Shown: in pieces, positions 8,201 to 13,365 of the stretch
How positions within the stretch are numbered: position 1 is the first letter of the stretch
Layout: each line of letters starts with the position of its first letter
NCBI GenBank assembly: GCA_003476705.1
Contig: DMVM01000021.1
Span: forward strand, 1 to 13,365
Source of the DNA: Coprothermobacter sp.
GTDB taxonomy: Bacteria > Coprothermobacterota > Coprothermobacteria > Coprothermobacterales > Coprothermobacteraceae
Length of the DNA: 13,365 nucleotides
Direction: 5' to 3'
Notes under the pieces: generated by a model
What the model was told of the DNA's origin: nothing
The model's database searches: none
The model's input: the letters and a program-made list of their open reading frames with translations, nothing else
Made by a program: the position numbers and the translations under genes

Positions 8201-8616
8201 GGGCGGGGTTCTACCCCGACTTCATTATTTGGTTGGCCAAGCCAGGTGAGCAGATCATAGTGTTTGTGGACCCACATGGGCTCGTTTACGCTGGTGGTTT
8301 GGATGATGAAAAAATCAAGTTTTGCTACAGTGGAATAAAGACCATTGAAAAGCAGCTACGGAAACGGGTGAGTAGTAGCGAAACCGCAAGGTCAGATCTG
8401 CCACTGGGTACTGCGCCAGTGCCGACCAAGGTAACGCTTGACGCTTTCATTATTTCGACGACGCCTTATGCCCTGATCAAGCCGAGGCACGACATGAAAG
8501 AAAAGAAGGGTTTGTATGAACAGAAGCATGTGTTGTTCCTTGAGGATAAGGACTGGCCTGGTAAGCTGCTTAAAAAAGTAGTATGTGGTGACGACAACAG
8601 CAAAAACGAGTTGTGA
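5233..8616 (+). CDS. res: Type III restriction-modification restriction subunit (Res), helicase-nuclease
   Basis: Res is the ATP-dependent translocase and endonuclease that cuts unmethylated DNA together with Mod. The 1127-residue protein shows superfamily-2 helicase motifs: Walker A ATGSGKT (150-156), motif II DEGH (254-257), motif III SAT (284-286), and the motif V/VI region around FIEGWDTWRVSSMG and QLFGRGVRIRG (571-581). A C-terminal PD-(D/E)xK-like nuclease is marked by YPDFIIWL (P995, D996) and VFVDPHG (D1013-P1014-H1015). The usual catalytic lysine position reads histidine here. There is an acidic linker after the helicase part (EANGEEDEEHGG, about 675-686) and a Gly/Asn-rich linker near 893-910 (GSGGNATNNGKSND). 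The GTG start at 5233 overlaps the mod stop (GTGA), typical of translational coupling. Base composition matches the flanks of mod, unlike the AT-rich block in mod. The family call is firm; whether the nuclease is active is open. Confidence 0.93.
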   Translation: MSSVEKYLVLSKYFMREVLGVASLKNVREVLLRAKPGVDSDGVTYFYRKLMDELDTTLKIEPDRLMAYDKNIQEYVDHINKRRNNVLLKYFQYLALLVTEVFLDRLTSDTNRFVTDLNEFLHTYSNEVKFKKELSDFTSEDLKKLAFWMATGSGKTLIMHMNYLQFKRYKPFEPSNIILLTPNEGLSKQHFEELRSSGIPATLYHESLLTTTGSTINPGQVLVIEITKLKEEKRGGGVTLPVDAFEGRNLVFVDEGHKGKGSEERVWARLRDALGSNGFTFEYSATFGQILSEKDWTTMEEYAKSIVFDYSYKFFYNDHYGKDFRVMNVKKAPSLAQTDYSRVMFAANLLSFYQQLLSYEKNRDLAILHNVEKPLWIFVGATVQGESSDVALVTRFFREAVDGSLKDATGRILRGDYLDDGGNDLFGDRFDELRKNFIESQQMESESGSGIGLDALWDDLMQRVFHGRGSLRVVQLSNAPGEFGLRVGENPYFGVINVGQDSGIVKALKSNGFELEKDVIERSLFEQIKETDSRINVLLGSRKFIEGWDTWRVSSMGLLNMGRGQGPQIIQLFGRGVRIRGKNMTLQRSGHSDLSNLETLFIYGIKANYLEQFLEAIKKEGVDYEEIQIPIQARHQERWKELIVPVSSAPKPFEENVVLVLDAAENVMDDYGEANGEEDEEHGGMLGDSGTTTVTFDLSPQISTYDGYRPPDSSSTTEAIVGGQVKLGKGSTSPLSWDEYADYVDWEAVYLEMLRFKASRGYWNLVFDVDALKHVWKDNRLTIYYPGFEVRSMKDVVDLRGVVTQGLKKYVDVFYNKQKRRWKTENMKPATLEEATGTSRQLSLFTVNEEQPSYYVVKIPSDNETAIQRLKSLVDTVMTNTQLNGAVATPTGSGGNATNNGKSNDDINPLLDLKELVIVPLLSGRALNKLVKRAQHDEDWEAHPAPLNEGEEKFLKDLHRYVIESGVPGGFTPYVMRNQSRTGIGFQLEWAGFYPDFIIWLAKPGEQIIVFVDPHGLVYAGGLDDEKIKFCYSGIKTIEKQLRKRVSSSETARSDLPLGTAPVPTKVTLDAFIISTTPYALIKPRHDMKEKKGLYEQKHVLFLEDKDWPGKLLKKVVCGDDNSKNEL

Positions 8617-8660
8617 AGAACAAGTTCAAATCAAAACATTTAGTAAGAAAGTAAGAAAAA

Positions 8661-8666
8661 GAGGAG
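8661..8666 (+). promoter_or_regulatory. Ribosome binding site that sets the acetamidase start
   Basis: GAGGAG lies five bases before the ATG at 8672. The reading frame stays open upstream to 8585, overlapping res, but only this start has a good ribosome site, and the translation from here (MQMADKNFKPV) begins right before the conserved family region. Confidence 0.75.
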
Positions 8667-8671
8667 ATGAG

Positions 8672-9985
8672 ATGCAAATGGCAGACAAAAATTTTAAGCC
8701 CGTGGTGTTTGTGGACAAATTCACCGAAGGGGTGTTAGATCCCAATGAGGAAATGGAGTATTTTGTTCAAGATGGTGGTTACATTGTGGCAAATACGGCT
8801 CCTGGTTGTTGGGGCCCCATGTTAACACCCAAGCTAAAGGGTGGACACGAGGTCACCAAGCCCGTCTATGTGGAAGGGGCTGAAGTGGGAGACAGCGTAG
8901 CAATTTACATAAAAGACCTTCAAGTAACTTCCATTGCCACCTCTTCAGGCAAGGATGTGGTCATTGAGGGCAGATATGAAGGAGATCCTTTTGTGGCTAA
9001 ACGATGCCCCAGCTGTGGCACGGAAAGACCCGAGACCAGAATAGAAGGTACAGGCCCAGATGCCATACGCTGTGCTGTGTGCGGTGCTGATGTGGCAGCG
9101 TTCAAGTTTGAGAACGGTTACACCATTGTGTTTGATCACGAGAAAGGTATTGGAATAACCGTATCCGAGGAAATTGCGCGTGCCATTGGAGAGAATCCCC
9201 GTTACTACATGCAAACACCTGCAAATTCTGTGCAGAATCCTGTTGTTGTGTTGGCACCGCATGATTTGGTGGGCACTGTGGCAAGAATGCGCCCATTCCT
9301 GGGACAGCTGGGTTCCACACCTTCCATTCCGTTCCCTGATTCTCACAACGCAGGTGATTTTGGACAACTGCTTATTGGAGCAACCCATGAATACGGCATG
9401 ACCAAAGAACAGTTGGATGAGCACAGAACCGATGGGCACATGGATGTGAATATGACCCGCAAGGGCGCTGTGGTCATTGTACCAGTAAAGGTAAAAGGCG
9501 CAGGCATTTATTTAGGCGATATGCACGCCATGCAGGGTAACGGTGAAATAGCTGGCCATACCACTGACGTTGCGGGCATTGCCACTGTGCAGGTAAAGGT
9601 TCTCAAGGGCGTCACAGTGGAAGGCCCCATCATATTGCCCAACGAGGATGATCTACCACCCATGGCGAAACCTTTCACCGATGAAGAAATGGATGCTGCA
9701 TATGTTTTAGCAGAGCAGTGGGGACAAAGCCAGATTGAAGAAAGTTATCCGTTGTGCTTTGTGGGAACTGGAGCTACCTTAAACGAAGCCACCGATAATG
9801 GTTTGATGCGTGCTTCGAGGTTCTTGGGTATTCCCTATGCTGAGGTACTGAACCGAGCTACCATCACCGGAGCCATTGGCATAGGTCGTCTACCTGGCGT
9901 TGCCACGGTGACCTTCTTAGTTCCCATGGAACTGCTTGATAAAAAAGGCTTGCTTGATCTTGTACAGGATAAATACGGAGGTTAA
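8672..9985 (+). CDS. Acetamidase/formamidase family protein with zinc-ribbon-like insert
   Basis: Members of this family (FmdA_AmdA) hydrolyse short amides such as formamide or acetamide to ammonia and the carboxylic acid in the cytoplasm. The 437-residue protein shows the family core: PGCWGPMLTPKLKGGHEV (about 45-62), GAEVGDSVAIYI (about 70-81), the substrate-side segment PFLGQLGSTPSIPFPDSHNAGDF, the TRKGAVVIVPVKVKGAGIYLGDMHAMQGNGEIAGHTTDV stretch split by short loops, and a C-terminal GIGRLPGVATVTFLVPMELL. An insert carries C112-PS-C115 and C134-AV-C137, a likely zinc ribbon that classical formamidases lack as far as I recall. The true substrate is unknown; many relatives are only named by homology. 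It starts 55 bp after res on the same strand with no obvious promoter between, so it may be read from the same transcript, although the functions are unrelated. Confidence 0.88.
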   Translation: MQMADKNFKPVVFVDKFTEGVLDPNEEMEYFVQDGGYIVANTAPGCWGPMLTPKLKGGHEVTKPVYVEGAEVGDSVAIYIKDLQVTSIATSSGKDVVIEGRYEGDPFVAKRCPSCGTERPETRIEGTGPDAIRCAVCGADVAAFKFENGYTIVFDHEKGIGITVSEEIARAIGENPRYYMQTPANSVQNPVVVLAPHDLVGTVARMRPFLGQLGSTPSIPFPDSHNAGDFGQLLIGATHEYGMTKEQLDEHRTDGHMDVNMTRKGAVVIVPVKVKGAGIYLGDMHAMQGNGEIAGHTTDVAGIATVQVKVLKGVTVEGPIILPNEDDLPPMAKPFTDEEMDAAYVLAEQWGQSQIEESYPLCFVGTGATLNEATDNGLMRASRFLGIPYAEVLNRATITGAIGIGRLPGVATVTFLVPMELLDKKGLLDLVQDKYGG

Positions 9986-10027
9986 CGCTGCAGATAAGAA
10001 CCTCATTTGTAACAGTGTACAGTACAT

Positions 10028-10102
10028 GTAAGGTGGGATGCGCGGAAGCGTTACCATACACACGTTTGTGAGAAGTTAACTACTCCGCGCAGCCCACTTT
10101 AT
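10028..10102. repeat. Long inverted repeat at the convergent gene ends, candidate two-way terminator
   Basis: Bases 10030-10046 (AAGGTGGGATGCGCGGA) pair with 10084-10100 (TCCGCGCAGCCCACTTT): 17 positions with one A/G mismatch at 10038/10092 and one G-T wobble at 10032/10098; T10029 pairs with A10101 as well. The loop is 37 bases and contains a small inner CACA...TGTG hairpin. The right arm codes for the last residues of the esterase (AARSS), and the left arm lies in the spacer after the acetamidase. On the plus strand the right arm is followed by TTTT at 10107-10110; on the minus strand no T run follows. Just left of it are two short palindromes, TGTACAGTACA (10016-10026) and TACATGTA (10023-10030). 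Termination of both convergent transcripts is the likeliest role, though the loop is long for a standard terminator. Confidence 0.6.
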
Positions 10103-10900
10103 GAACTTTTCAAAGTAAGTGCGCCAGTATTCCTCGCTGTGCGTAGCATCCTTATCCACTACAAAGGTGACGTTTTCGCGCCCCAGCTTCTTTTGAAGTA
10201 CTTCGCACAGCTTCGTGTTTGTACTTAGAAATGCCAATGCCTCCTCAGGGCTTTGCGGATCTGTTATCTCGTTTCCACCCACGTAAAGCCATACTTTTAC
10301 TTTGCTCTGTAAATCAAGCCTACTGATGAATTCCACCATGCGGTCATAGGTAAAAAGCAGGGCTGTTGAGAAAGCGCCAACTGTGGAAAACACGTTGTTG
10401 TATTTGAGCCCCATATACAGCGAAATAAGCCCGCCCAAAGAGCTTCCAGCAATCATGGTGTGCTCTTGGTCAGGTAGCGTTCTGAACTCACTGTCAATGA
10501 CGGGTTTCAACGTTTCTACGATGAACTCTGAGTACTTGTCGCCTTCACCATCAACCAAGGTGTAATTCCAAGGATTTTCAGGTGTTTCATAAATGCGGCA
10601 CTGCCAGGGACAGTACTCATCCAAACGTTTCGTACCCACAGTGTTACTATCAATGCCCACTACAATGAAAGCATACCTTTGGGGGTCCAGTTCAAAAAGT
10701 CTGTCCAGGGTTTGGTTTACTTCCCAGGAGAACCCAGATAGCTTACTTGCTTCAAATAAGTTTTGTCCATCATGCATGTACAATACGGGGTAGCGCCTAC
10801 CCAAGTTTGCAAAGTAATCAGGTGGAAGGTAAATCCTAACGTTTCTGTCTCGGTTAAGCTGTGGCATGCGCACGCGTATGGTCATTAACCGCTCAGGCAT
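10076..10900 (-). CDS. Alpha/beta-hydrolase esterase (esterase D/IroE-like putative esterase family)
   Basis: This 274-residue protein belongs to the putative esterase family (PF00756-type), serine hydrolases that cut carboxylic esters, acylated sugars or thioesters. Seen in order: RNVRIYLPPDYF (19-30), the oxyanion-region strand PVLYMHDGQNLF (38-49), AFIVVGIDSN, the nucleophile elbow AGSSLGG with S154, VWLYVGGNEITD with a likely acidic partner near E211, and the catalytic histidine in DATHSEEYW (H254). The triad is complete. There is no signal peptide, so it is probably cytoplasmic; the natural substrate cannot be told. The start at 10900 is chosen because GGAGGTG lies six bases upstream; a longer reading from 10921 (MGMEVLK) would translate through that ribosome site. 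The gene points left and converges on the acetamidase, and its last codons form one arm of an inverted repeat. Confidence 0.9.
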   Translation of the reverse strand: MPERLMTIRVRMPQLNRDRNVRIYLPPDYFANLGRRYPVLYMHDGQNLFEASKLSGFSWEVNQTLDRLFELDPQRYAFIVVGIDSNTVGTKRLDEYCPWQCRIYETPENPWNYTLVDGEGDKYSEFIVETLKPVIDSEFRTLPDQEHTMIAGSSLGGLISLYMGLKYNNVFSTVGAFSTALLFTYDRMVEFISRLDLQSKVKVWLYVGGNEITDPQSPEEALAFLSTNTKLCEVLQKKLGRENVTFVVDKDATHSEEYWRTYFEKFIKWAARSS

Positions 10901-10906
10901 TTTAAG

Positions 10907-10913
10907 CACCTCC
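10907..10913 (-). promoter_or_regulatory. Ribosome binding site that sets the esterase start
   Basis: GGAGGTG on the minus strand, six bases before the ATG at 10900. It supports the shorter protein over the in-frame ATG at 10921. Confidence 0.8.
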
Positions 10914-11073
10914 ATTCCCAAGCTAAAGAATAATCCGAGTCCTTCAGCTTACTTTAATGAAAAGCATATCATCATTTCATGTTCCTGTTTAACAAGGCGC
11001 AAGTCTTCTGTGTAAGCTAAAATATGATAAAGAATTACAAATATTGCATGGGGCGTTGTATTCGGCTGCAAGC

Positions 11074-11080
11074 GGGAGGG
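11074..11080 (+). promoter_or_regulatory. Ribosome binding site of the broken DUF5655 gene
   Basis: GGGAGGG lies eight bases before the ATG at 11089. It points to the original frame (MPLYEIKDGKLKPI), not to the downstream open frame, and so helps to show that the gene is frameshifted. Confidence 0.7.
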
Positions 11081-11088
11081 GTGGGTAT

Positions 11089-11668
11089 ATGCCGCTCTAT
11101 GAAATAAAAGATGGAAAACTTAAGCCTATCAGGGAAGAAGATTTCAAGCTGGAGATTAACTTTAAGGATACCCATTGAGTTGTGGAAGGTAAAAAGATAC
11201 GCAAGCGGCACGGTTTTGGTGGAGCAGGTTGAACCAGCCCGTGCAAATGAGTCTATAAAAGTAATTGCTAAGGGAGGCAGCACGGCGAGGCCAACGGCGC
11301 CCGAAGAACTAAGAACATATAATGAACAGGATCACTTAGCCAAGGCATCAGAATCAACCAAAGAACTTTATGAACAGCTCAAAGAGAGGATTTTACAGTT
11401 AGGCGATGTCAAAATCAAGGCGACCACACACTGTATTGCTTTTGTATCAGTAAGAAATTTCACTGATGTAAACATACAACAAAAGGGTTTAAAGGTATTT
11501 CTTAATATGAGGAAGGGTGAACTCAATGATCCTATGGGTAAGGCTCGCGACGTATCAACGATAGGGCATTGGGGCAACGGAGATTATGAGATTAGCGTTG
11601 ATACTGGTACTGATCTCGATTACGTGATGTACTTAATCAAGCAGTCTTATGAAAAGAATAAAGCTTAG
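11089..11668 (+). pseudogene. DUF5655-type protein gene, broken by internal deletion and frameshift
   Basis: Intact relatives, often labelled predicted transport protein, are near 300 residues. They start like MPLYKIENNKL, have a central nuclease-like (DUF91-type) part, then a PIELWEVKRY segment and a C-terminal DUF5655 domain. Here the start at 11089 has a good ribosome site and reads MPLYEIKDGKLKPIREEDFKLE for 29 residues, then stops at 11176-11178. The rest is in another frame: RIPIELWKVKRY (from about 11158), an Ala/Glu linker, and the DUF5655 part (about 11350-11668) with KGLKVFLNMRKGELNDP, STIGHWGNGDYEI and DYVMYLIKQSYEK. Some 120 or more central residues are missing, and the two halves are out of frame, so a single deletion near 11150-11165 explains both. 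A 185-residue open frame from 11111 exists, but its first 19 residues are the old N-terminus read out of frame. The actual role of the family is not established. Confidence 0.82.
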
Positions 11669-11682
11669 CCTTTTTGTGCCTC

Positions 11683-11712
11683 TTGCTGTACAATACTATT
11701 GTTTGCTAAAAT
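11683..11712 (+). promoter_or_regulatory. Candidate promoter of the rpsF-ssb-rpsR cluster
   Basis: TTGCTG (11683-11688) and TAAAAT (11707-11712) are 18 bases apart, just after the DUF5655 remnant and about 100 bases before rpsF. The -10 box is good and the -35 is weak. The place fits a transcript that contains the whole structured leader. Confidence 0.4.
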
Positions 11713-11754
11713 AGTTGTTTAGCAGCACATAAATGGAAAACAAGGAAAAACAAA

Positions 11755-11805
11755 CCCTGCTTTCCCAAGTTCAAGAAGGGGAAAGCTGCTATGACCGAAG
11801 GGAGG
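11755..11805 (+). promoter_or_regulatory. rpsF mRNA leader structure, probable S6:S18 autoregulatory element
   Basis: GCTTTCCC (11759-11766) pairs perfectly with GGGAAAGC (11779-11786) across a 12-base loop (helix P2). Directly outside it, CCCT (11755-11758) can pair with AGGG (11799-11802), helix P1. That leaves a 12-base bulge only on the 3' side, TGCTATGACCGA, which contains CCG (11795-11797). P1 uses part of the ribosome site AGGGAGG (11799-11805) of rpsF. Known rpsF leaders in many bacteria have a stem-bulge-stem with a conserved CCG that mimics the S6:S18 site on 16S rRNA. The match in layout is good, and repression by occluding the ribosome site follows as an inference. Confidence 0.6.
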
Positions 11806-11810
11806 ATTTT

Positions 11811-12095
11811 ATGAACAGAAAGTATGAACTCATGGTTATTTACAGGGCCGAAGATGACAACGGCTACCAAGAAGGCAACGACTGGGTTACCGAAAAGGTA
11901 CAGTCGTACCAAGGGCAAGTAACTAAGTTGGACCCTTGGGGTCTTAGACGACTTGCTTATCCCATTGAAAAGCGTACGCAGGCTTATTACAGCTTATTCC
12001 AGATTGAGTTGCCTGTGGAAAACCTGGATGAATTTTCTCAGGATTTAAAACTGGATGAGAGAATTCTCCGGTTCATGATTACTAGAGGCGAGTGA
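11811..12095 (+). CDS. rpsF: Small-subunit ribosomal protein bS6
   Basis: bS6 binds 16S rRNA together with bS18 in the platform of the 30S subunit. The 94-residue protein has the normal family length. It begins MNRKYELMVIYRAE, has the LRRLAYPIEKRTQAYYSLFQIELP strand pair in the middle (about 46-70) and ends ILRFMITRGE without an acidic tail. The start at 11811 is chosen by AGGGAGG five bases upstream. A longer in-frame reading from 11733 would only translate the structured leader. ssb follows after a three-base gap. The S6-SSB-S18 order is the common bacterial operon. Confidence 0.96.
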   Translation: MNRKYELMVIYRAEDDNGYQEGNDWVTEKVQSYQGQVTKLDPWGLRRLAYPIEKRTQAYYSLFQIELPVENLDEFSQDLKLDERILRFMITRGE

Positions 12096-12098
12096 GAA

Positions 12099-12587
12099 GT
12101 GCTGAATAAAGTACTGCTGATCGGGCGGTTAACAGCCGATCCTGTGATTAAAGCTTTGCCCAGTGGGAAGAGAGTGGCTAATTTCACATTAGCCATTGAC
12201 AACCCTGGTAAGGATCAATCGGGGAATCCATTCCCAGCTGATTTCATCGATTGTGTGGCTTACAGCGATAATTTGGTACGCTTGCTGGATCTTTATGTGA
12301 GAAAGGGTCGTTTGATTTTCGCTGAAGGCCGGTTGCGCATTAGAAGTTACACCGATCGTAATGGTGTAAGAAGAAAGACTTCAGAAGTTGTCCTTTCCAC
12401 AATTCAGCTTTTGGATACCAAAAAAGACGCTCAGCAAAGCTCCACTGGCGTGAGCACAGGAACCAGTGTGAAGGGCACCGAAGATGTGGACGCCATGGAC
12501 ATTTTGAACGAAGTGGAATCCAAGCTGCAGGAACAGGATTCTGACGATCTGACGGACTTGGATGAGAACTTTGACGTGCCATTTTAG
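12099..12587 (+). CDS. ssb: Single-stranded DNA-binding protein
   Basis: SSB coats single-stranded DNA in replication, recombination and repair and recruits partners through its C-terminal tip. The 162-residue protein has an N-terminal OB-fold (residues 1-108): MLNKVLLIGRLTADPVIK, VANFTLAID, PADFIDCVAYSDN, LIFAEGRLRIRSYTDRNG and VVLSTIQLLD. A Ser/Thr-rich linker follows, then an acidic tail that ends DENFDVPF, close to the usual DIPF tip. The GTG start is three bases after the rpsF stop; its own ribosome site is weak (GAGG ten bases upstream, inside rpsF), so it probably relies on coupling to rpsF translation. Confidence 0.96.
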   Translation: MLNKVLLIGRLTADPVIKALPSGKRVANFTLAIDNPGKDQSGNPFPADFIDCVAYSDNLVRLLDLYVRKGRLIFAEGRLRIRSYTDRNGVRRKTSEVVLSTIQLLDTKKDAQQSSTGVSTGTSVKGTEDVDAMDILNEVESKLQEQDSDDLTDLDENFDVPF

Positions 12588-12675
12588 TTTGAACAACTTC
12601 GGTGCGGTTCGTAGTTCTGAATTGATCGTACAACACATAATTAAGAATGAGATTATATTCGGAGGTGAATAAGTA

Positions 12676-12900
12676 ATGCCAGTACAGAGAAAAAGAAGAA
12701 TAAAACTGTGCCCACTTTGCGCAGATGGCGTAAGGGAAGTTGATTATAAGGACGTAAACCGCCTGAGAAGGTTTACTTCTGACAGAGGCAAGATTCTGCC
12801 TCGCAGGGTAACTGGGGTTTGTGCTTTTCATCAGAGGTCACTTTCTAGAGCCATTAAAAGGGCACGGGAAATGGCTCTGCTGCCTTACGTGGTGCAGTAA
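12676..12900 (+). CDS. rpsR: Small-subunit ribosomal protein bS18, zinc-binding form
   Basis: bS18 forms a heterodimer with bS6 on the 30S platform. The 74-residue protein has the conserved core [24 protein letters not shown] (24-47) and the ending [14 protein letters not shown]. It keeps C12, C15, C49 and H52 (CPLC and CAFH), the zinc-ligand set of the so-called C+ ribosomal proteins; many bacteria have lost these. The start has a strong ribosome site, GGAGGTGA, seven bases upstream. An 88-base spacer separates it from ssb; I see no convincing hairpin or promoter in it. Confidence 0.96.
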   Translation: MPVQRKRRIKLCPLCADGVREVDYKDVNRLRRFTSDRGKILPRRVTGVCAFHQRSLSRAIKRAREMALLPYVVQ

Positions 12901-13018
12901 ATGACGCCTAACAGATTAAAGTGTTTTGAAGGCGAGGATGTAGGAGCGCGAGTGGGGCTGCTTAAGTGGGTAAGGCTCGCAGTATGCACGTACATGACTG
13001 AGTAAAAGGTACCGTGTG

Positions 13019-13365
13019 ATGAGACAAGATTCTACAAAGGCTATTGTGGAGAGCGGGCTTATGTCCGCTCTTGCTGTTATATTGGTGCTCATGGGGTGGT
13101 ACATTCCGGTGGTGGGCGCCCTCATAAGTTTGATTGCGCCACTGCCATTCTTGGTTGTGTCTGCTAAACACGGGCTGCGCTACGGAGCCATAACGGTGGT
13201 AGTGTCGGCACTCATAAGCTACTTTCTTACGGGAGATCCGCTAATCATTGTCAGTGTGGTACTTTCTTTGGGAAGCATTGGTTTGGCTCTGGGCTGGGCA
13301 GTCTCTCATGGCTACAGTGCTGAGCGTACCCTGCTCTTGGGTGCGGCGGTCTTTGTGATTGTGAC
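13019..13365 (+). CDS. DUF2232/YybS-like membrane protein, N-terminal part (runs off the right edge)
   Basis: About 115 residues are visible and are almost all membrane-spanning: likely helices at about 11-27, 30-48, 54-70, 73-94 and from 102 on. The opening MRQDSTKAIVESGLMSALAVILVLMGWYIP and the following GALISLIAPLPFLVVSAKHGLRYG resemble the N-terminus of DUF2232 (YybS) proteins, whose function is not known; some resemble substrate-binding parts of vitamin transporters. The place supports this: in many Firmicutes yybS follows rpsF-ssb-rpsR and is followed by gdpP (yybT) and rplI. AAGGT lies eight bases before ATG 13019; a GTG directly before (13016) is an equally possible start. The spacer from rpsR (118 bases) has only weak 5-bp hairpins. 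Confidence 0.72.
   Translation, partial: MRQDSTKAIVESGLMSALAVILVLMGWYIPVVGALISLIAPLPFLVVSAKHGLRYGAITVVVSALISYFLTGDPLIIVSVVLSLGSIGLALGWAVSHGYSAERTLLLGAAVFVIV

Noticed and set aside
6685..8277. Minus-strand ORFs of 197 and 216 residues inside res
   Set aside because: They are antisense shadows of a gene with clear helicase and nuclease motifs, with no recognisable domains of their own.
8585..8671. Longer acetamidase N-terminus that overlaps the end of res
   Set aside because: The extra residues (MVTTTAKTSCEEQ...) are res codons out of frame; GAGGAG before 8672 marks the real start.
10981..11040. Promoter for the DUF5655 gene (TTAACA with TAAGCT or TAAAAT)
   Set aside because: The good -35 and the good -10 are not at a workable distance from each other.
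11733..11810. Longer bS6 starting at 11733
   Set aside because: It would translate the structured leader and exceed the family length; AGGGAGG before 11811 and the MNRKYELM start fit the family.
12904..12935. CGCCT...AGGCG hairpin after rpsR as a terminator
   Set aside because: Only 5 bp with a 22-base loop and no T run; the downstream gene is probably in the same transcript.
1..13365. CRISPR arrays, tRNA or rRNA genes, insertion sequences
   Set aside because: No spaced direct repeats, no cloverleaf or rRNA core sequence and no transposase were seen on either strand.

Overview
The window looks like chromosomal DNA from a mid-GC, Firmicutes-like anaerobe or thermophile. The rpsF-ssb-rpsR cluster followed by a DUF2232/YybS-type membrane protein is a Firmicutes-style order, and the gene pair of a DUF2520 protein with panB is also common there. 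A lineage such as Coprothermobacter is plausible but is a guess from gene content and style. I see no rRNA, tRNA, CRISPR array or insertion sequence.

Layout. Positions 1-1197 (minus strand) hold the end of a pantothenate operon: a Rossmann/DUF2520 protein, possibly an alternative ketopantoate reductase, then four bases later the start of panB, which runs off the left edge. A 544-bp region without a convincing gene (1198-1741) separates this from a rightward type III restriction-modification pair. The pair is a very long Mod methyltransferase (1742-5236) and a Res helicase-nuclease (5233-8616), overlapping by 4 bp. An acetamidase/formamidase-family gene with an embedded CxxC...CxxC insert follows 55 bp later (8672-9985). 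It converges on a leftward alpha/beta-hydrolase esterase (10076-10900), and a long, nearly perfect inverted repeat spans the shared 3' ends. A DUF5655-type gene follows (11089-11668); it has lost its middle and its reading frame and is a pseudogene. The right end is a ribosomal/replication cluster: rpsF with a structured leader, ssb, a zinc-type rpsR, and the start of a DUF2232 membrane protein cut by the window edge.

How the genes work together. DUF2520 and PanB would give two steps of pantoate synthesis. Mod and Res would form one ATP-dependent defence complex. S6, SSB and S18 are made from one region, probably with feedback by the S6:S18 complex at the rpsF leader.

Most notable points. 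The target-recognition part of Mod is a sharply bounded AT-rich block (about 17-28% GC in sampled 60-base lines, against about 47-52% in the flanks) carrying its own putative zinc ribbon, which suggests a swapped specificity domain. The Res nuclease site reads D-P-H where a D/E-x-K is expected. The rpsF leader folds into a P1/P2 helix with a CCG-containing bulge that would hide the Shine-Dalgarno sequence. I did not find a clearly new system; the unusual content is in variants of known families.
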